64,000 nucleotides of DNA. Origin: Homalodisca vitripennis. Taxonomy: Eukaryota > Arthropoda > Insecta > Hemiptera > Cicadellidae. Shown piece after piece: positions 10,401-23,630 of this stretch. The first letter of the stretch is position 1. Each line of letters starts with the position of its first letter. The notes beneath the pieces are model-generated. The model was not told where the DNA came from, searched no databases, and worked only from the letters and a program-made list of their open reading frames with translations. The translations under genes and the position numbers were made by a program. The stretch is taken from positions 120,590,501 to 120,654,500 of the forward strand of contig NC_060211.1 in NCBI RefSeq assembly GCF_021130785.1, written 5' to 3'.

Positions 10401-13400
10401 ACAAAAAATTCGTTGAAAAGATAAATTTGTGAACAGGCTTAATTCTACCACATTACGTTATAACACGTGACATAATGAAATGTAACTTTATCGTATATTA
10501 TAACAATATGTAATAGAAAGTTAGTTCTAAGATTTTCTGAAAATACTTAATTCTTCGAAACTCTTATCGTGTATTACCCTTCCTATTTAACCAAAGTTTT
10601 ATTAAAAGTGAATGTATCTTGAGGTAAGATATCGAAAGAAGGCTTTAATGTGTAGACTTAACAATTTTCATTCAACTTCAATTGAACATAGACAAGAATT
10701 ATTTTTATAACGGTGCATGTTCAGCCATGGAATTCACTTCAACGCTACAATAATAAGGTATTGTAAATGAGAGCGTACACTCCATTCGTATATACTAATC
10801 TTCTGTACATCAAATAAACCTGAAGCGATTATTAACTATAAAAATAGTAGCAGCAGTTGAAGTTTCATGTGAAGAATTACTTTTTTATTCTGAAGCTTTG
10901 TTGGATATAACATACGTCCTTTGGCAATAAATAGTATGGTTAGGGAGTAAAGCAGGTGGATTCAGTTCCCACAGTAACAAATAGCTGTTATCAAATGTAT
11001 TTCTGACAACGCTTGGAGAAAGAGCTGTAGGGCACAATAACACAAAAGGTGACAAAGACGTAGTCTCGTCCATAAACTTGCTGACTCGCAGTTGTGCACA
11101 GTAACCAATATATACGGGATTGGTAAAACTCGGATCAACTATATACAAGTGTGAGGTTCAGATAGTTTTATATGGAACAAAGTGGTTCCTCTGGGAAATG
11201 TTGCATTCCCGTCCCATAACTAACACAGACTTAACCTCATTCATAGGCTACAATTTTCATGTGAATAAATCAATGAACTTTCCAGGTTTATACTAATAAA
11301 AAAGTTACTTACATATATGATTCCGTTGCCTAAACTAATAAATGAGCTTTTCTTTTTTCAATGTACAAATCATTTTTGCGGATGAACTTTCCGTTCTGAC
11401 AATTAACACATGATTATCTTCACTGTTACTACAAGCGTTTCAAATTACCTTTTACAAAGAATGTCTAACGTAAATTAAATGTCAGTAATAGTTTGTGTCT
11501 TAGTCTATAATTGAATAAGGCAAATAATTTGGTGTATATTTTGATGTTTTTGAATTTTGCTAAATATATCAGGAATTACTAATAGTACTACTCCTACCTA
11601 GGACTACATTTTAGATAACAGGCTTTTTTCAATTTATATATCACTCATTTCATTCTGGTGGGCCCCGTTTGGTTTCAATCAATAACTAATAATAGCAATG
11701 AAACGGTACGTAAACTTTTAAACATGTCAACTGATCTTCCTTAAAATAAATATACGTTCTATGGAATAAACTTTACCTAGGTTTCTCAGCATTCCCTGAC
11801 GTGAGAAGAATAGTTCTAGAACTGATATTGGCTTCCCCAAAACTGTCATGTGCACTTTATAACAACATCAATGGTTGGTGGACACCAAAATATATACTGT
11901 GTACTCATAAAAAATTACAAAGTGCATTGGCCACTAAGGGTAAAAGTCTTAGGACCAAAGATGTATTCCAATTACTATGGAGGTTTAATGAATCTATTTA
12001 ATTTGCATAGTACGTTAGCATCAACATTTATAGAATATTTTCGCTAACAATAATAAGTAATAAAAGTAAACCGTAAACTGTATTATGGGTAAATAGTCAT
12101 AAGTTCAATGTCAGAATATCTCTATTACACTGAAATACTATAAATTTAGCCAATATATAAAGCGTTTCATATGACAACAGTTTACAAATTTCATATTTCA
12201 TGGAAAACTTATCATCGAGAACAATGTATATTTGAGCGTTTTCTAGCAGAGTCTAAGCATCCTTCTACGTAACTACCTTGGGTATCTATTGGATGAATGG
12301 AGCGTAAGTGAATTTGACATGCACATTTTAAGAAACAAATTTTTAATGAAAGGAAGTTTTGAAAATTTTCATCTCAGCTAATTTTTGGTCTGAATAGATA
12401 GCTTTCCGCAGTTGTGTATAATGATGCTGGTCAAAAGCTAGGAGCTGCAGTAGTCGGAACTCAAAGACTGAAAGTTTTCATAGACCAAGATAAAGGGAGA
12501 TTCCTGAGAATGGAAATTTCTAATAGCTGGAAGGTTTCCAAAGAGCTGAAATTCTGGAAAATTTCTCAGATTTACCAGATATCATAGGCAATAATGGAAA
12601 ATTTCAAATTCAGAAAGCTGTAATAGACATTATGTCTTCTTATTACAAAAAATGCAACTGGCGGTGAACTCTCGTAATCAGTAAGTTCCTGTATTTCGCA
12701 ACTTTTAGGAAGAAACATTATAATACAGATATTATAGATTATATATATACAAATATTACAATCAACCAGAACCCATACATGACTGTATAGATGATATATG
12801 CAATAAAACTTCTTCATCAGAAACCATCAAGTGAAGTAGTAAAATAACTAGGACAGCCTTCAACACTATGAAGATGCAACGCTTATACGCATCACTTAGT
12901 ACTTTGCGTTCTTTAAATTCAGGCAATACTCTCTGGCGTGTTCAAAATAGTACGTGTTGTTGGTTGTAAACAAGTATCGATTGTAATCTATCACATTATA
13001 TTTTAGTGTATAGTTTTAGTTTGCTTTATAATTTTAACCTTTGTATATTGATAGTAGTAACAAAAAATCAATAACAAATATAATTATTTTCATTCGTGAT
13101 TATATATTCACCAGAACAAATGTTTTCTAAATTATTTTAAACTAAACAACTAATTTTAAGTATTTTATATAAAACTATTCATCATGATTTCTAATATAAT
13201 ACTTAACTATAAATATTTTTACGTCTCTAGATAATATACTGTAGATTCGTGTACTGTCATAGATTCATATACTATGTTTGACATGCAATACAAGCCGTGA
13301 AAGTGTCTAAGGTTAAACCTACTTATTTTTCCTAATGCCAAATAGTTATAGTAAATTGATTATAAAAATAGCATAGCACATCTGTTGTGATCAAAACATA

Positions 13401-15275
13401 TCCCTACTGAAATTCCACGCCTTCAATTTATTTAATTTAACCATGAAAACTAATCTCATTATTTTCTAATCCTAAATAAGTTTTATAGATTACACTTTTT
13501 TAATATAAAAATCATATACACGTTTGAATTGCTAAATATAGAACATAAAATATCACAGTGGACAAAACAACTTAGTACGGTTCAGTATGCACAGTTTTCT
13601 TCAAAGGCTAGAATGTATACTGTCACGTAGTTTCTTACAAATGTAAAACTTTATCTTCTTTGTGTGATAAATGTTTTATTTTTAATAGAACAGTACCTTC
13701 CGAGTGCAGTTTTTCTCATGCAGAATATTAGTCCAATTACAACTTTTACTAAATTTCCCTAGAGAAAGTTATATTTTAATAATAAGTTGCTTTTAAAATC
13801 GGGGTTTAAGTTGATACAGAATATCTTACAATAACATAAGTTATACTATTAGATATACAAATCTAATCTTGTCTGTGGTATGTCAGCACTACTAGACTAA
13901 TTGTACAGACATTTTTCATGGTGGTGCCCGGGTTAATATATAGGTTTTATATCGAAAATCCTTCCGGCTTACGCCCCACTGGTCTTAAAAAAAATGATTG
14001 AATAAGCCCGTTACATTGAATCAATATTTTAAACATTGTTTTATAACAACACTACCATATGTTTAATAATTTTATAGTCTTGAAAACAAAAAGTAAGCTT
14101 TATCGGAAAAAACTTTTTATTAAAATATTTCTGGACTCGATATTAAGAACAGAGGTTATACGGATTAGAAAATAATCAATAATAAGAAATATATTATTAA
14201 GTACGTTTTATAAAACATTAATTATGCACTTATCGGTCAATAATGTAATGCAGATATAAAAGGCAAAGTGACTACACAACGTTTACTATGATTATAAAGC
14301 CCATATTAGTTGTATTTTGGCAGATGTAGGCTTCTCAGACCTGCTTATCTATGTATATAATCGAGTAACCAACAAATTAACTATGGAAAAAAGATATAAT
14401 TATATTTAAAATAATATCCTTATAAATACTAAATTGCGTTAGAAACAAAGGAAAATATTTCAGTAAGAGTTCTTGCCTGATAAAATACAATTTATAATAA
14501 TAATAATAATAAAAAAAAAACACTGTAAAATTCACGTGAACTTACTATTAGAAAGGGACGTAGATTCTTAAATACATAATATGATATTAAGCCCAAACAT
14601 TTATGCATTTTAAATGTCCTCTTTTGATGGCTACAAAACTATTTTGAAACTATGATATCTAAATTTGTAGTGAATCAAAAGCAGTTAAACAATGCTTAAA
14701 TTGTTTTTGTACTCAACCTCTAAGCAATAAACGTTAATAGATAATATATAAATACTATAATGTAAATCTACAGAATTACCCATTACTTATTTATGTTAAT
14801 TATTATTTTACACTTTCCTATGATTATAAAATATTAGGGCAGTCAAGAGAAGACGTTTAAGATTATTCTTTTACAAGATGTACATTTTACAATTGTCAAT
14901 TAAATTTAAAGTATAATTGAATTGCAATAGGCAGTTTACTTATCTCTAGAGTTGTCGTAAATAGACAACATCGAAGTTCCTCATTTAGGGTCCACCGACA
15001 GTTTTCTATGCAGCCATCTGTATAATTATGTATTAAAATTCATTTCTACGAAAACAAAAATAAGTTCAGAGTTATTGAAAAAGTACAATTCATCAGGCTT
15101 GCAAAAAGACTTACTGTCGGTGGAAGGAAACATGTATTTTCTGTATTAGCCGCCTATTCACAGGATATCTAAAGAATGTAATGACTTCATCTTATGTGAC
15201 ACGTGGTGTGGTATGTCACTATCTTGTATTGTGAACATACAATTTTGGATGGAAGCTGACCAGCAATACATCGTA
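10401..15275. other. Long AT-rich stretch without a recognisable gene
   Basis: No gene is supported. The minus-strand frame at 10885-11148 (87 codons) and the plus-strand frames at 11801-12047 have fairly balanced composition, but no motif, splice site or homologue is evident. Around 12340-12600 there are loosely repeated GGAAAATTTC/GAAAGTTTTC words. A short TAATAATAATAA run lies near 14500. Otherwise nothing. Confidence 0.45.
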
Positions 15276-15278
15276 TTG

Positions 15279-15300
15279 TACAGGGTGTTTTAAAATTCCA
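15279..15300 (+). mobile_element. Mariner-type terminal-repeat-like sequence
   Basis: TACAGGGTGTTTTAAAATTC resembles the outer end of many Tc1/mariner elements, which begin CAGGGTG after a TA target site. No matching inverted end was found downstream, so the element is unbounded or truncated. Confidence 0.35.
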
Positions 15301-15449
15301 AATAAAAAAATACATAGTCGTATTTTACAATTCAGTTCTCGTTCCATTAAAATTTGTTTATTAAACTGGTATGGGTTAAGTTGGTATGGTAGTGTTTTGT
15401 TTTCTAAATAGGTTTCGAAAGATTGGAATGAAACAGTAAGTAAGTATAA

Positions 15450-15800
15450 ATTCCAATGTTTAAATTTACACCAGACCGTTACACCCCTACCTCTCTCTGT
15501 CTCTTTGAAATATCAACCCATCCTTTACGATTGGATCGGAAAACAATCACACGGGAAACCACGGTAAAACAAATACGATTATACTCGTATTGCAACAGCC
15601 ATCTGATGTTTTGTGCAAACTTTATCACAGTTGTTTTACCACTACAATAAGATAGTCTCTGATAACCCAGGTTCTCTCCGGGCTCAAGCAGCTACACTTC
15701 TACGAGTAAATCCAAGACTTGTTTACCGCCAGCGAAGCTTGTTCCGCGGCACGTGGCGTGGCGTATACTATTCTACCTTAAAGTATATTCAATGAAATCA
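15450..15800 (+). other. GC-richer segment with overlapping short frames
   Basis: Two overlapping plus-strand frames (15456-15650 and 15613-15795) fall in DNA that is clearly richer in G+C than its surroundings, including GCCAGCGAAGCTTGTTCCGC and CACGTGGCGTGGCG. The second frame contains an Arg-rich stretch (RVNPRLVYRQRSLFRGTWRG). No family is recognised. It may be a transposon fragment linked to the mariner-like end just upstream, or a decayed exon. Confidence 0.25.
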
Positions 15801-16391
15801 GTTTGTACATTAGAACCAACGAAAATGTAAAAATTTATATCAACATTTATTTACGTCAAAATGTTTTATGTTAAGAAAACGTCGAAACATATAACTAAGT
15901 TTTCACTATAGTGACTGCACAATATTCTGTATTTTACTACAGATATCACACTACCTATTGAGGTCACGTAGGTCAGATAATACGTTATCGCTTCTACACA
16001 GCACAAAGAACGCCATGATCGTGAATCAGCAGTCTTTCTCTTTAATCTTTTCACAGTCTCTAACGGTTTATAAAGGTGTTGTTTACTTTAAAGTATCACT
16101 TAAATAAACCAAAAACTCGGATACAGGTCTTGAACTATTGTTTCTTACCCCGGTGTATCAAAAATACATATTTTAACTCACACTGTTTTACTGTGACAAC
16201 TAAACATGTTTTAACTAAAACATTACCTTTTTGTCACTGATTATAAATGACATTCCTATTAAAAATGTCATCTTCAAAAATTCTCGCATGAGCGTATGAG
16301 AACACCACATTAAACGTTACAAGGAAAAACTATTTCCTATCAACAAGAAAATTCTACGTATTGACAGACACCGTTAAATACAATACAAATA
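15801..16391. other. Non-coding stretch, nothing recognised
   Basis: AT-rich spacer. The minus-strand frame at 15866-16054 shows no motif. Confidence 0.5.
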
Positions 16392-16765
16392 GAAAAATTA
16401 TATTACTAAAGTGTCTTAGTATTGTGACAAAATAAATTTTCATTATTTAGAACATTAAAAAAATAAAACTTTTATTTTTCTATCATGCTTAAGATTGAAA
16501 AGTTTTGGGTCTGAATTACAATTTCAGAATGCCTAATTCCTTTAGTTTAAATAAACAAATATTTGCAGGTACACTACAGAAAAATTATACTACTAAAGTG
16601 TCTTAGTATTGTGACAAAATAAACTTTCATTATTTAGAACATTTACAAAAATAAAACTTTTATTTTTTATCATGCTTAAGATTGAACATTTTTGAGTCTG
16701 AATATAATTTCAGAATGCCTAGTTACTCTAGTTTAAATAAACAAGTAGTTGCAGGTACACATCAC
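16392..16765 (+). repeat. Direct tandem duplication, 187-bp period, two copies
   Basis: The unit starting GAAAAATTATATTACTAAAG at 16392 is repeated starting GAAAAATTATACTACTAAAG at 16579. Both copies end with GCAGGTACAC (16565 and 16751). They share TCTTAGTATTGTGACAAAAT, TATCATGCTTAAGATTGA and TTTAAATAAACAA. The copies differ by scattered substitutions and small indels, so this is not a very recent event. Confidence 0.9.
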
Positions 16766-18300
16766 ATCTCAGAAGTAGTTAGACTATTGGGTTGATTTTT
16801 TATTGTTTAAATTATTATTAGGTAGTATGATACTGTGGTACAAACCAGTATTTAAATCGTGACTAAAAAAATATTTCTTTATATTTATTTCAATTACAAA
16901 AATTGAATACATTTAAAATGAAATTTAAAGAAATCCATCTCAGTATGATCCACGTCGTCGCGTCATTGCGACAATGTTCATAGACACGGCAAACCTAGTA
17001 ACAGCCAAAATATAGATTTTCCTTGGTTATTTAATTGATAGCGGGCAAAAGTCGCCATATAAACATACTTCTCGTTGTCCATAACAGGTAAGGTAATCGT
17101 AGATTTTTTTTATTTAATTTATATGCGGATTTATTATTTTATAGCTGGATAGGAATAGTTATATAACTTTTTCTGTTTATAGACATATACATTTTTGACT
17201 AGTAGACTCTTTGGTGGAAGTTAGGGTTTTAGGGTTTCACATTTAAAGAAGAGTGAAAATTTTTTGGCTTGAAATAACTTAATAATAGTCTTTCCCAAAA
17301 TCTATCAGCCAATGAAGATTTATTTCTATACCATTTTAGTATAACACTAATGTTTATATTCAATACATTGCCTGTATCTTTTGAACTTATGGAGATTTAA
17401 AAATAGTTAAAAATGGCCTGGTTAAAAAAAGGAACAGTACTTTCTGCATTTGTCAATTATTTATTATATTTAACTTCCAACTGAGACCTGTAGGATATTG
17501 TAACTTCGTTCACGATAACAAATGTTCTTGTATAGTAAAAAGAAGAACAATTTCTGTTATTTCTACATGGACCCCACTTTAAATACAATTACAATACTTT
17601 GAAAAATAAATTATAAAGTTAAGAGAAATGTTTACTGAGAATTAATTTTATAGAATACCATCTGGCTAGAAAAAGTTACACAAAAGTACGAATTTATCTG
17701 TACAAAAGTATTCAAGTGATACTGTGTAGGTGTAGGCACGAAGTTCTTTAAAGCTAAATTCAATCTTATTACATTTTCCTCGCCAGGACTTTAATCAGTA
17801 GCAGTCATCGTTACACTTTAATACAATTGTCCTAAATTAATATGTTGATGCGTGTGCTTTTGTAAACATACATATTAGAGTGATTCCGCTAGACTGTAAT
17901 ACATAATCATAAAACGTTATGGAGTAAAATCCTTCTTTCGTTTAATAAATATAGTGAAGTGATAATTACCCTTATGAGTAGATAAACATATTACTTTTCT
18001 TTACAATTTTGCACCATAATAGTATTTGCTTACTATAATTCAACAATTGAACTTAGAACTATGATTTAATAGACGAAAGGTATTAAAAGAAATCAAAACA
18101 TAACTGTTATTGTGGTTTTAACAAGAATAGTACTTAACAACACGCACAGAAAATATATTTTCTTTACATTGATATATTCGTAAACTCGAATATGGCCCGA
18201 TGGGATGATAAAACGGTCATCTTACTTCATTTTTACAAGTAATTCTGACTTTAAATTAGATTTTTTACGCATAACATAGTAAAGTTACTTTGTGAAAACA
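16766..18300. other. Non-coding stretch with one coding-like patch
   Basis: At 16938-17012 the plus strand reads Q-Y-D-P-R-R-R-V-I-A-T-M-F-I-D-T before a stop after 24 codons, in a patch richer in CpG (CACGTCGTCGCGTCATTGCG). A CAG/GTAAGG splice-donor-like word follows near 17087, but stops intervene in all frames. It may be a dead exon or chance. The remainder shows nothing. Confidence 0.25.
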
Positions 18301-18302
18301 TT

Positions 18303-18410
18303 GTAGATGACCTGATCCGTAACTTACAGCAAGACTGGTCACAACTTGTCGGACAACTGCTAGTTGCGGCTTCTAGCTGTTTGTAACTTTGCGTCTTTGT
18401 AGAGCAACCA
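18303..18410 (+). repeat. Dispersed repeat pair, copy 2
   Basis: Partner of 7915-8035 in the same orientation, with CCGTAACTTACAGCAAGAC, ACAACTGCTAGTTGCGGC and GTTTGTAACTTTG in matching order. Confidence 0.55.
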
Positions 18411-18992
18411 CCAACAGCATCAGCATGTTTTAGATACAGTCAATATACGAGTCGTATTCTGGACAACTATGTGATTTTAACATTCATAAAAATACGTGGC
18501 TAGTTACATACACAACCTAGAGCTCTATATATCTTATTTTAAGTACGTATTTATACAAATTAATAGTTCAATACAAAGTTATTGAGTGGGATATATTCTT
18601 TTTGCAATTATTTCATTTAAGTTAATAAATGTTATATGTGTTTCTTTAGTTATTGAAAGGGTGCTACCTAATAACGCTTTTAAAACCGTTAACATAAATT
18701 GTTTATTAATGTCTCAGGATTTCCTTCATAACCCTGCATTGTTTGAACAAAAATATCCGAGTTCGGATTGAGAAATTTGCAGATATGTACAAAATAAAAT
18801 TATAAATACTAAATGTGTGGAATTATTTGCCTAAATTATTTCTAATTAAATAGTTTATTGACATTTGAGTCTAATAATACCTTGATAAATAATTTAGCTT
18901 TTTAATTCGGATTTATAATACAAAAACATTAAAAAATACCCAAACCATAATTTCTAAGCTTCTTTCTTTATAGCATAAACATAAATTTAGTG

Positions 18993-19035
<43 letters not shown>

Positions 19036-20105
19036 CAAAATTAAAGAATTTAGTATTATTCCAAATAGTTGTATATTAGAACCATATTTATATAGAATAT
19101 GTTGCTTTTATATTTTATCTTTATGAAATGCAGTGAAACTTTTGTAACCATACTGACCATGCTCTTTTATTTCCATTTGTGGTTTAAAAATCAGTGATCG
19201 AAACAACCTCAAAGACATTAGGTTCACGTTTACAAGGTCATAAGATATAATTGTTTTTAACAAGTTGTACATTATCATAGTTGGACTATATAATGTCCAG
19301 GCAATATTTATCGTGAGAACTTGGTTAGCCGATATATAGCCAACTGTTCCTCAAGGGATTAACAAAACTAGATACGAGGTTTTTTTTACATCATCAGACG
19401 GTTTTCAAAAGAGATACATTGTTTACACCAATAACATGAGGAAAGTAAAGAGTCTATGAAGTGGTAGGTTAGATATCGTTTGGACCATATCGGACAGTAG
19501 TGTTACTGACTTTTTTTTATCACTTAACGATGGCAAGTATTAGGAACATTGTAATTTCCTACACAATTCTTCTAATTAAAAAATAATACTAATATTTATA
19601 CTTAGGCTAGTAATGCCAGAGAAGTTGAGGTTGTTACAATATTTTTATCAATATCTGTTCGAAAATTGTTGTGGCTAACGAAATGTAACTAATTTGCGCC
19701 TCATTAACCTATTAGTTATACTTGATTTCACACTTGAAATTTTCAAATATTGTATATGTTATCATTCTAGACTACCTAAATAGTTTCTCCTTCCATATAT
19801 AGATATACTAATTCTTTGTCCTTGGAATGGCGTTTAATATGATGAAGTAAAGAATGAAATGGATTATGTTAGAGTAAATACTACGTATCTGCGTAATAGA
19901 GTTCTTCAAAGTCTGATGGACACGTTTTTCGAAACAACTCCAGGGTTTAAAATGTAATTTTTTAGAATGATGCTAAATAAAGATTTGTGAATTTCCACTC
20001 TTGCTACCGTTATGTACAACTATATTGAATAATATGTTTATACAACATATCCTCGATTTGGTTAAACGAGAAAAAGGCACTAACAAAATAAAATAATTAA
20101 GGCTA
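18411..20105. other. Non-coding stretch including a (TA)n tract
   Basis: A TA run occupies about 18995-19034. The frame at 18586-18771 has no motif. No gene is supported. Confidence 0.5.
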
Positions 20106-20109
20106 AAAA

Positions 20110-20480
20110 GATACAATATTACCTGGATATTATATTTGGTTCAGTATTGTGCGTTAGGTTCATAAAAATGACAAGAGGACGGATGAGCTCTCTCCCTGCG
20201 TAGAATATATTAAATTACACCCTAACGTAAGTTTTACATATTCGGTCGGTGGTAAAAGAAAATTCTGAAATAGAGATCAAAATAAGGTTGTGTTTGCTTC
20301 ACTGTGCTCAATAAAGAAAGTGTGGCTTGTGATACTCGGAGATATGACGCCGCCCCACACATCGATATTAGATCCGCATAAGGGAAACTGGGGGATATTG
20401 GAACAGTTTTGATTGCACTCAGAGACTTGCAAATTTATTAAATCTCTTGAGTAAGAACGTTATGCTATTCACAATAAAAA
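20110..20480. repeat. Segmental duplication block E, copy 1, with conserved core
   Basis: Aligns with 39000-39385. The core from 20297 is strongly conserved: GTGTTTGCTTCAC, CTCAATAAAG, GTGTGGCTTGTGAT, AGATATGACGCCGCCCC, ACATCGATATTAGATCCGCA and AAATTTATTAAATCTCTT recur in the same order and spacing. The core is not open in any frame long enough to suggest protein. Sequence words resembling forkhead (TGTTTGC), caudal-like (CAATAAA), GC-box (CCGCCCC) and DRE-like (ATCGATA) sites lie within the conserved parts. That reading is inference. Confidence 0.8.
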
Positions 20481-20599
20481 TGTATCTTTATTTTTTATTC
20501 TGTTGTAAATTTACAGTGTATAACAGGACACTAAAAGCTTAGTCCAATTTGTATGTAATTTTACCCTATACATTGTAGCATAAAAACAGTGTTTTGTTA

Positions 20600-20780
20600 T
20601 CTGAAAGCTTGCAAGTAAGGGCAGTGTGTCTGGCACGATTCTGTTATACAATGACCACTGGGTTCGTATTATCAGAATGGTTGAGAGTTTGTTATCCGAT
20701 CTGGCTAGTCCAGTTGGTCTACAAAATACAATGTGCACTACAACTCATATGACAGAAACACAATCTGTTGACACTGCATC
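20600..20780. repeat. Segmental duplication block F, copy 1
   Basis: Aligns with 39535-39705. TTATACAATGACCA, GAATGGTTGA, TTGTTATCCGATCTGGC and CATATGACAGAAACACAAT correspond to TTATACAATAACCA, GAATGGTTGA, TTGTTATCGGATCTGGC and CATATGACAGGAACACAAT. Plus-strand frames (20626-20883 and 39527-39754) overlap both copies, but they are in different registers and give dissimilar proteins, which argues against coding. Confidence 0.75.
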
Positions 20781-21214
20781 AAACATTGTGACATTTATCT
20801 TTCAATACACTTTCCACATATATTCTATTAGCCATGGCACCCGACACCAGACACATAGGTCTGGGAATCAAGATGGAATATGAGTTATTTTTCAGCATGA
20901 GTTACATTATTAAAGTTTTAAACGGTAAAACAATATGTCTGGTACTTTGGTACTAATTTACCTACATTGAAATCTTAGATTATTTCTACATGTATAATTT
21001 TACTTCAAATAAGAACAGTAACAATTTTAGCAATCCATTTTCAGATTCGAACAAAATGTTATTATATTCTATTTACACTTTTATAGTAAATCCCAAATAT
21101 ACGTGCCTTTGAAATATACTACAGTTTATTAAATCTGTAGGTTACAGAAATACCGAAAATTCTAAAACATTAATTCGTAAAGGTTTGACCGCTTGATTGA
21201 GATTTAGGTCGAAA

Positions 21215-21850
21215 TAACTATCATAAATTAAGCCTTTCAAGCTGAACCTTCATGCTAAGGTTCCACAAATGGGAATTTAATGGCTTAGGAAATTAGAGCT
21301 CTAAGGAATGATTGAAATTATTATACTATAATAGTAATTGTTTTGTTAATGGTAATAGTTCCCAAAGTTTCAGTGTGGTATTTATTTTTCAGAACAAGAG
21401 ATCTAGGAAGAGATTTGAATTTCAATTCTAAATGTGATAAATCACCGGACTTTCATAAACTTTTCAACTTAAAAGTCTCATAATATTTAGAACCAATTCA
21501 GAGTTGTGTTGTCTCTAAAACAAGGTTCCAGATCTTGGGCACATTATTTCAATTTAAATAACACTAATCATTGCTATTAATCATTATCTTAATCATACTG
21601 GCTGCAATATCTAGTAATAAAACAAATTACATTAAATAAAAAATATAAAGAAATTCTATATATATACTACAACCAAGTCATATTAAGACTTTGCGTAGGG
21701 ATACAAAAGCCAATGGTTCTGGAAAAACATTAGGGTCATGTGAGAAAAATGGGCACATTCTCCTTCATATGTTACTACAGATCTTCTCGAATAGGATATA
21801 TTACATTGATGGATGTGCTCTCTTACCATTTATGTCAATATTTACTTATA
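21215..21850. repeat. Segmental duplication block G, copy 2
   Basis: Aligns with 1-480 and 42265-42820. In addition to the landmarks listed for copy 1, the left part matches unit 3 through CTTCATGCTAAG / CTTCATACTAAAA, CCACAAATGGGAATTTA / CCATAAATGAGAATTTA and TTTCAGTGTGG / TCTCAGTGTG. No protein is supported. Confidence 0.75.
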
Positions 21851-22689
21851 CCTGACTATATTGTGTTTTCACTTACAAATGTATGGATCAGATAAAGAAA
21901 CTATTAAGACATATTAGTACTTATCCATGTTTTTTATCGTATATTATTTTGTAAAATTCTAGGCACTACATACATGTTACTCAAGATAACAAGAAAGTAT
22001 TTGGTGGTCACCAATATAATTAATAATTGATGCAATTAGACCAAAAAATAATTAAGTAAAAGTCAGCATCGTATTAAATTATTGTTGATTCACTGATTTA
22101 AAAAGAATAGATTTTATAAAAGTATATAATGGTGTAAGGAAAAGGTTTATTAAGGTTTGTTCTTTATAATTAAATTCATCCTAAATATCTCTCGTTTTTT
22201 CTAAAGGTGCTTTCTCGTACGATTCTAGCACCATGCTATGGTCATTTTGAATTTTTAGAAATTATTGTTCTAATAACTAACTAAGGTATACATTTATTAT
22301 TAGATTACTATATAAATTGTACGCAAATGTAATGTAGCTAAAATATTTGTACATTTTCTATCATAAAAATCTGTACTATAATAATAGTACTAATTGCGAT
22401 GAACTTTATGAAACACAGTTTTCCTCATGACTTTTTTACATTCACTTAATATATTCATTACTCTACTGTAAATACCAGCAGAAAAATGCAATAACTCGTT
22501 ATCAATTAATAGTAAAGAAATCAAATCAATTAATAATTAAATCATAAATCCGATTCTTAATATGTTCAATAATATCAATATAGTTTCTATTATTATAGAA
22601 ATAACTAGTTTTCAGGCTATATTTTACATAGTAATTAATACAAAATAAAGAGATTCCCCATTTGTAACAATATATTAAACTTTCTTCAA
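21851..22689. other. Non-coding spacer between blocks G and H of unit 2
   Basis: AT-rich, with no gene. It is about 0.8 kb, against about 2.8 kb for the equivalent interval in unit 1, so one of the units has gained or lost DNA here. Confidence 0.5.
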
Positions 22690-23290
22690 TTTAAATTCTG
22701 TTTAATTTACGTAAACAGTATTAAATAAGTTTTTTTATAAGATAATATAAAAATTTGACTTCTAGCCTTGATGATATGGATATTATGCATCAGTTTATAT
22801 TATAAATCAATTACATGTTAATCGCCGACAACTTTGTTAAATGCTAATCAGTTGGCAATCAGTAGACAGATTCAGAGATTCTCTAATGAAACCACTGATC
22901 ACTATGCTAATGAGAAAATTTAATGGATTATGCTTCATCAATCATAAATGAAGGTAAGTGTATTACGAAGCAGAAAAATCAAACATTATTCTAACACAAA
23001 TGCACTAAAGCTACATCATCAACTTACTTATTACTAATAATTGTAATACTAGCCAAATAGTCATATTAAAGGGCATAATTTACCCTAATTACATGTTGGA
23101 CCAGTGACCATACTATTTGGCAAATTTAATAGTGCAAGTATCTGTGTAGAATAATTTTATTGTGGATTATTTTGCTGTGATTCAAAACTAGATGGAGAAA
23201 AATCAAGAATAATATTTCATAGAAATTAATCATGTGTACAAATTCCGCTCTATCTGCAGAACATATTTGATAATGCACAGTGATATGATT
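22690..23290. repeat. Segmental duplication block H, copy 2
   Basis: Collinear partner of 3295-3910. AATGAAACCACTGATCACTA, TTCATCAATCATAAATGA, ATTACTAATAATTG, TCATATTAAAGGG and ATCTGCAGAACATATTT all appear in order. No equivalent was found by eye in unit 3. Confidence 0.75.
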
Positions 23291-23595
23291 AGTCCTGCAA
23301 TTTCATAAGAACTATCCAAATTATATAACAGTTAGTAGTTTTTAGGGCTTGCATGATTCGAATCGGCCATCACTGAAAAAATGTCAAATGAAATTTATTA
23401 CCATTGCTAAAACTGCAAATAAACCTATTGGTTACGATCAAGCATTCCTGCTGCAATAAATTAAAGTTGCATATTGATGTGTTAGCTCTAAGAGCTGTAA
23501 ATAATAGAACAGTTCAGATAGTGCTATATACTTCCCGGCTATTCTCAATTGTATTCAGTAAATGAAGTATTAAAGGAACGTTGAATATTTGAATA

Positions 23596-23630
<35 letters not shown>

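Noticed and set aside
20626..20883. Protein encoded in duplicated block F
   Set aside because: The paralogous block at 39527-39754 is open in a different register and yields an unrelated protein, so the frame is not conserved.
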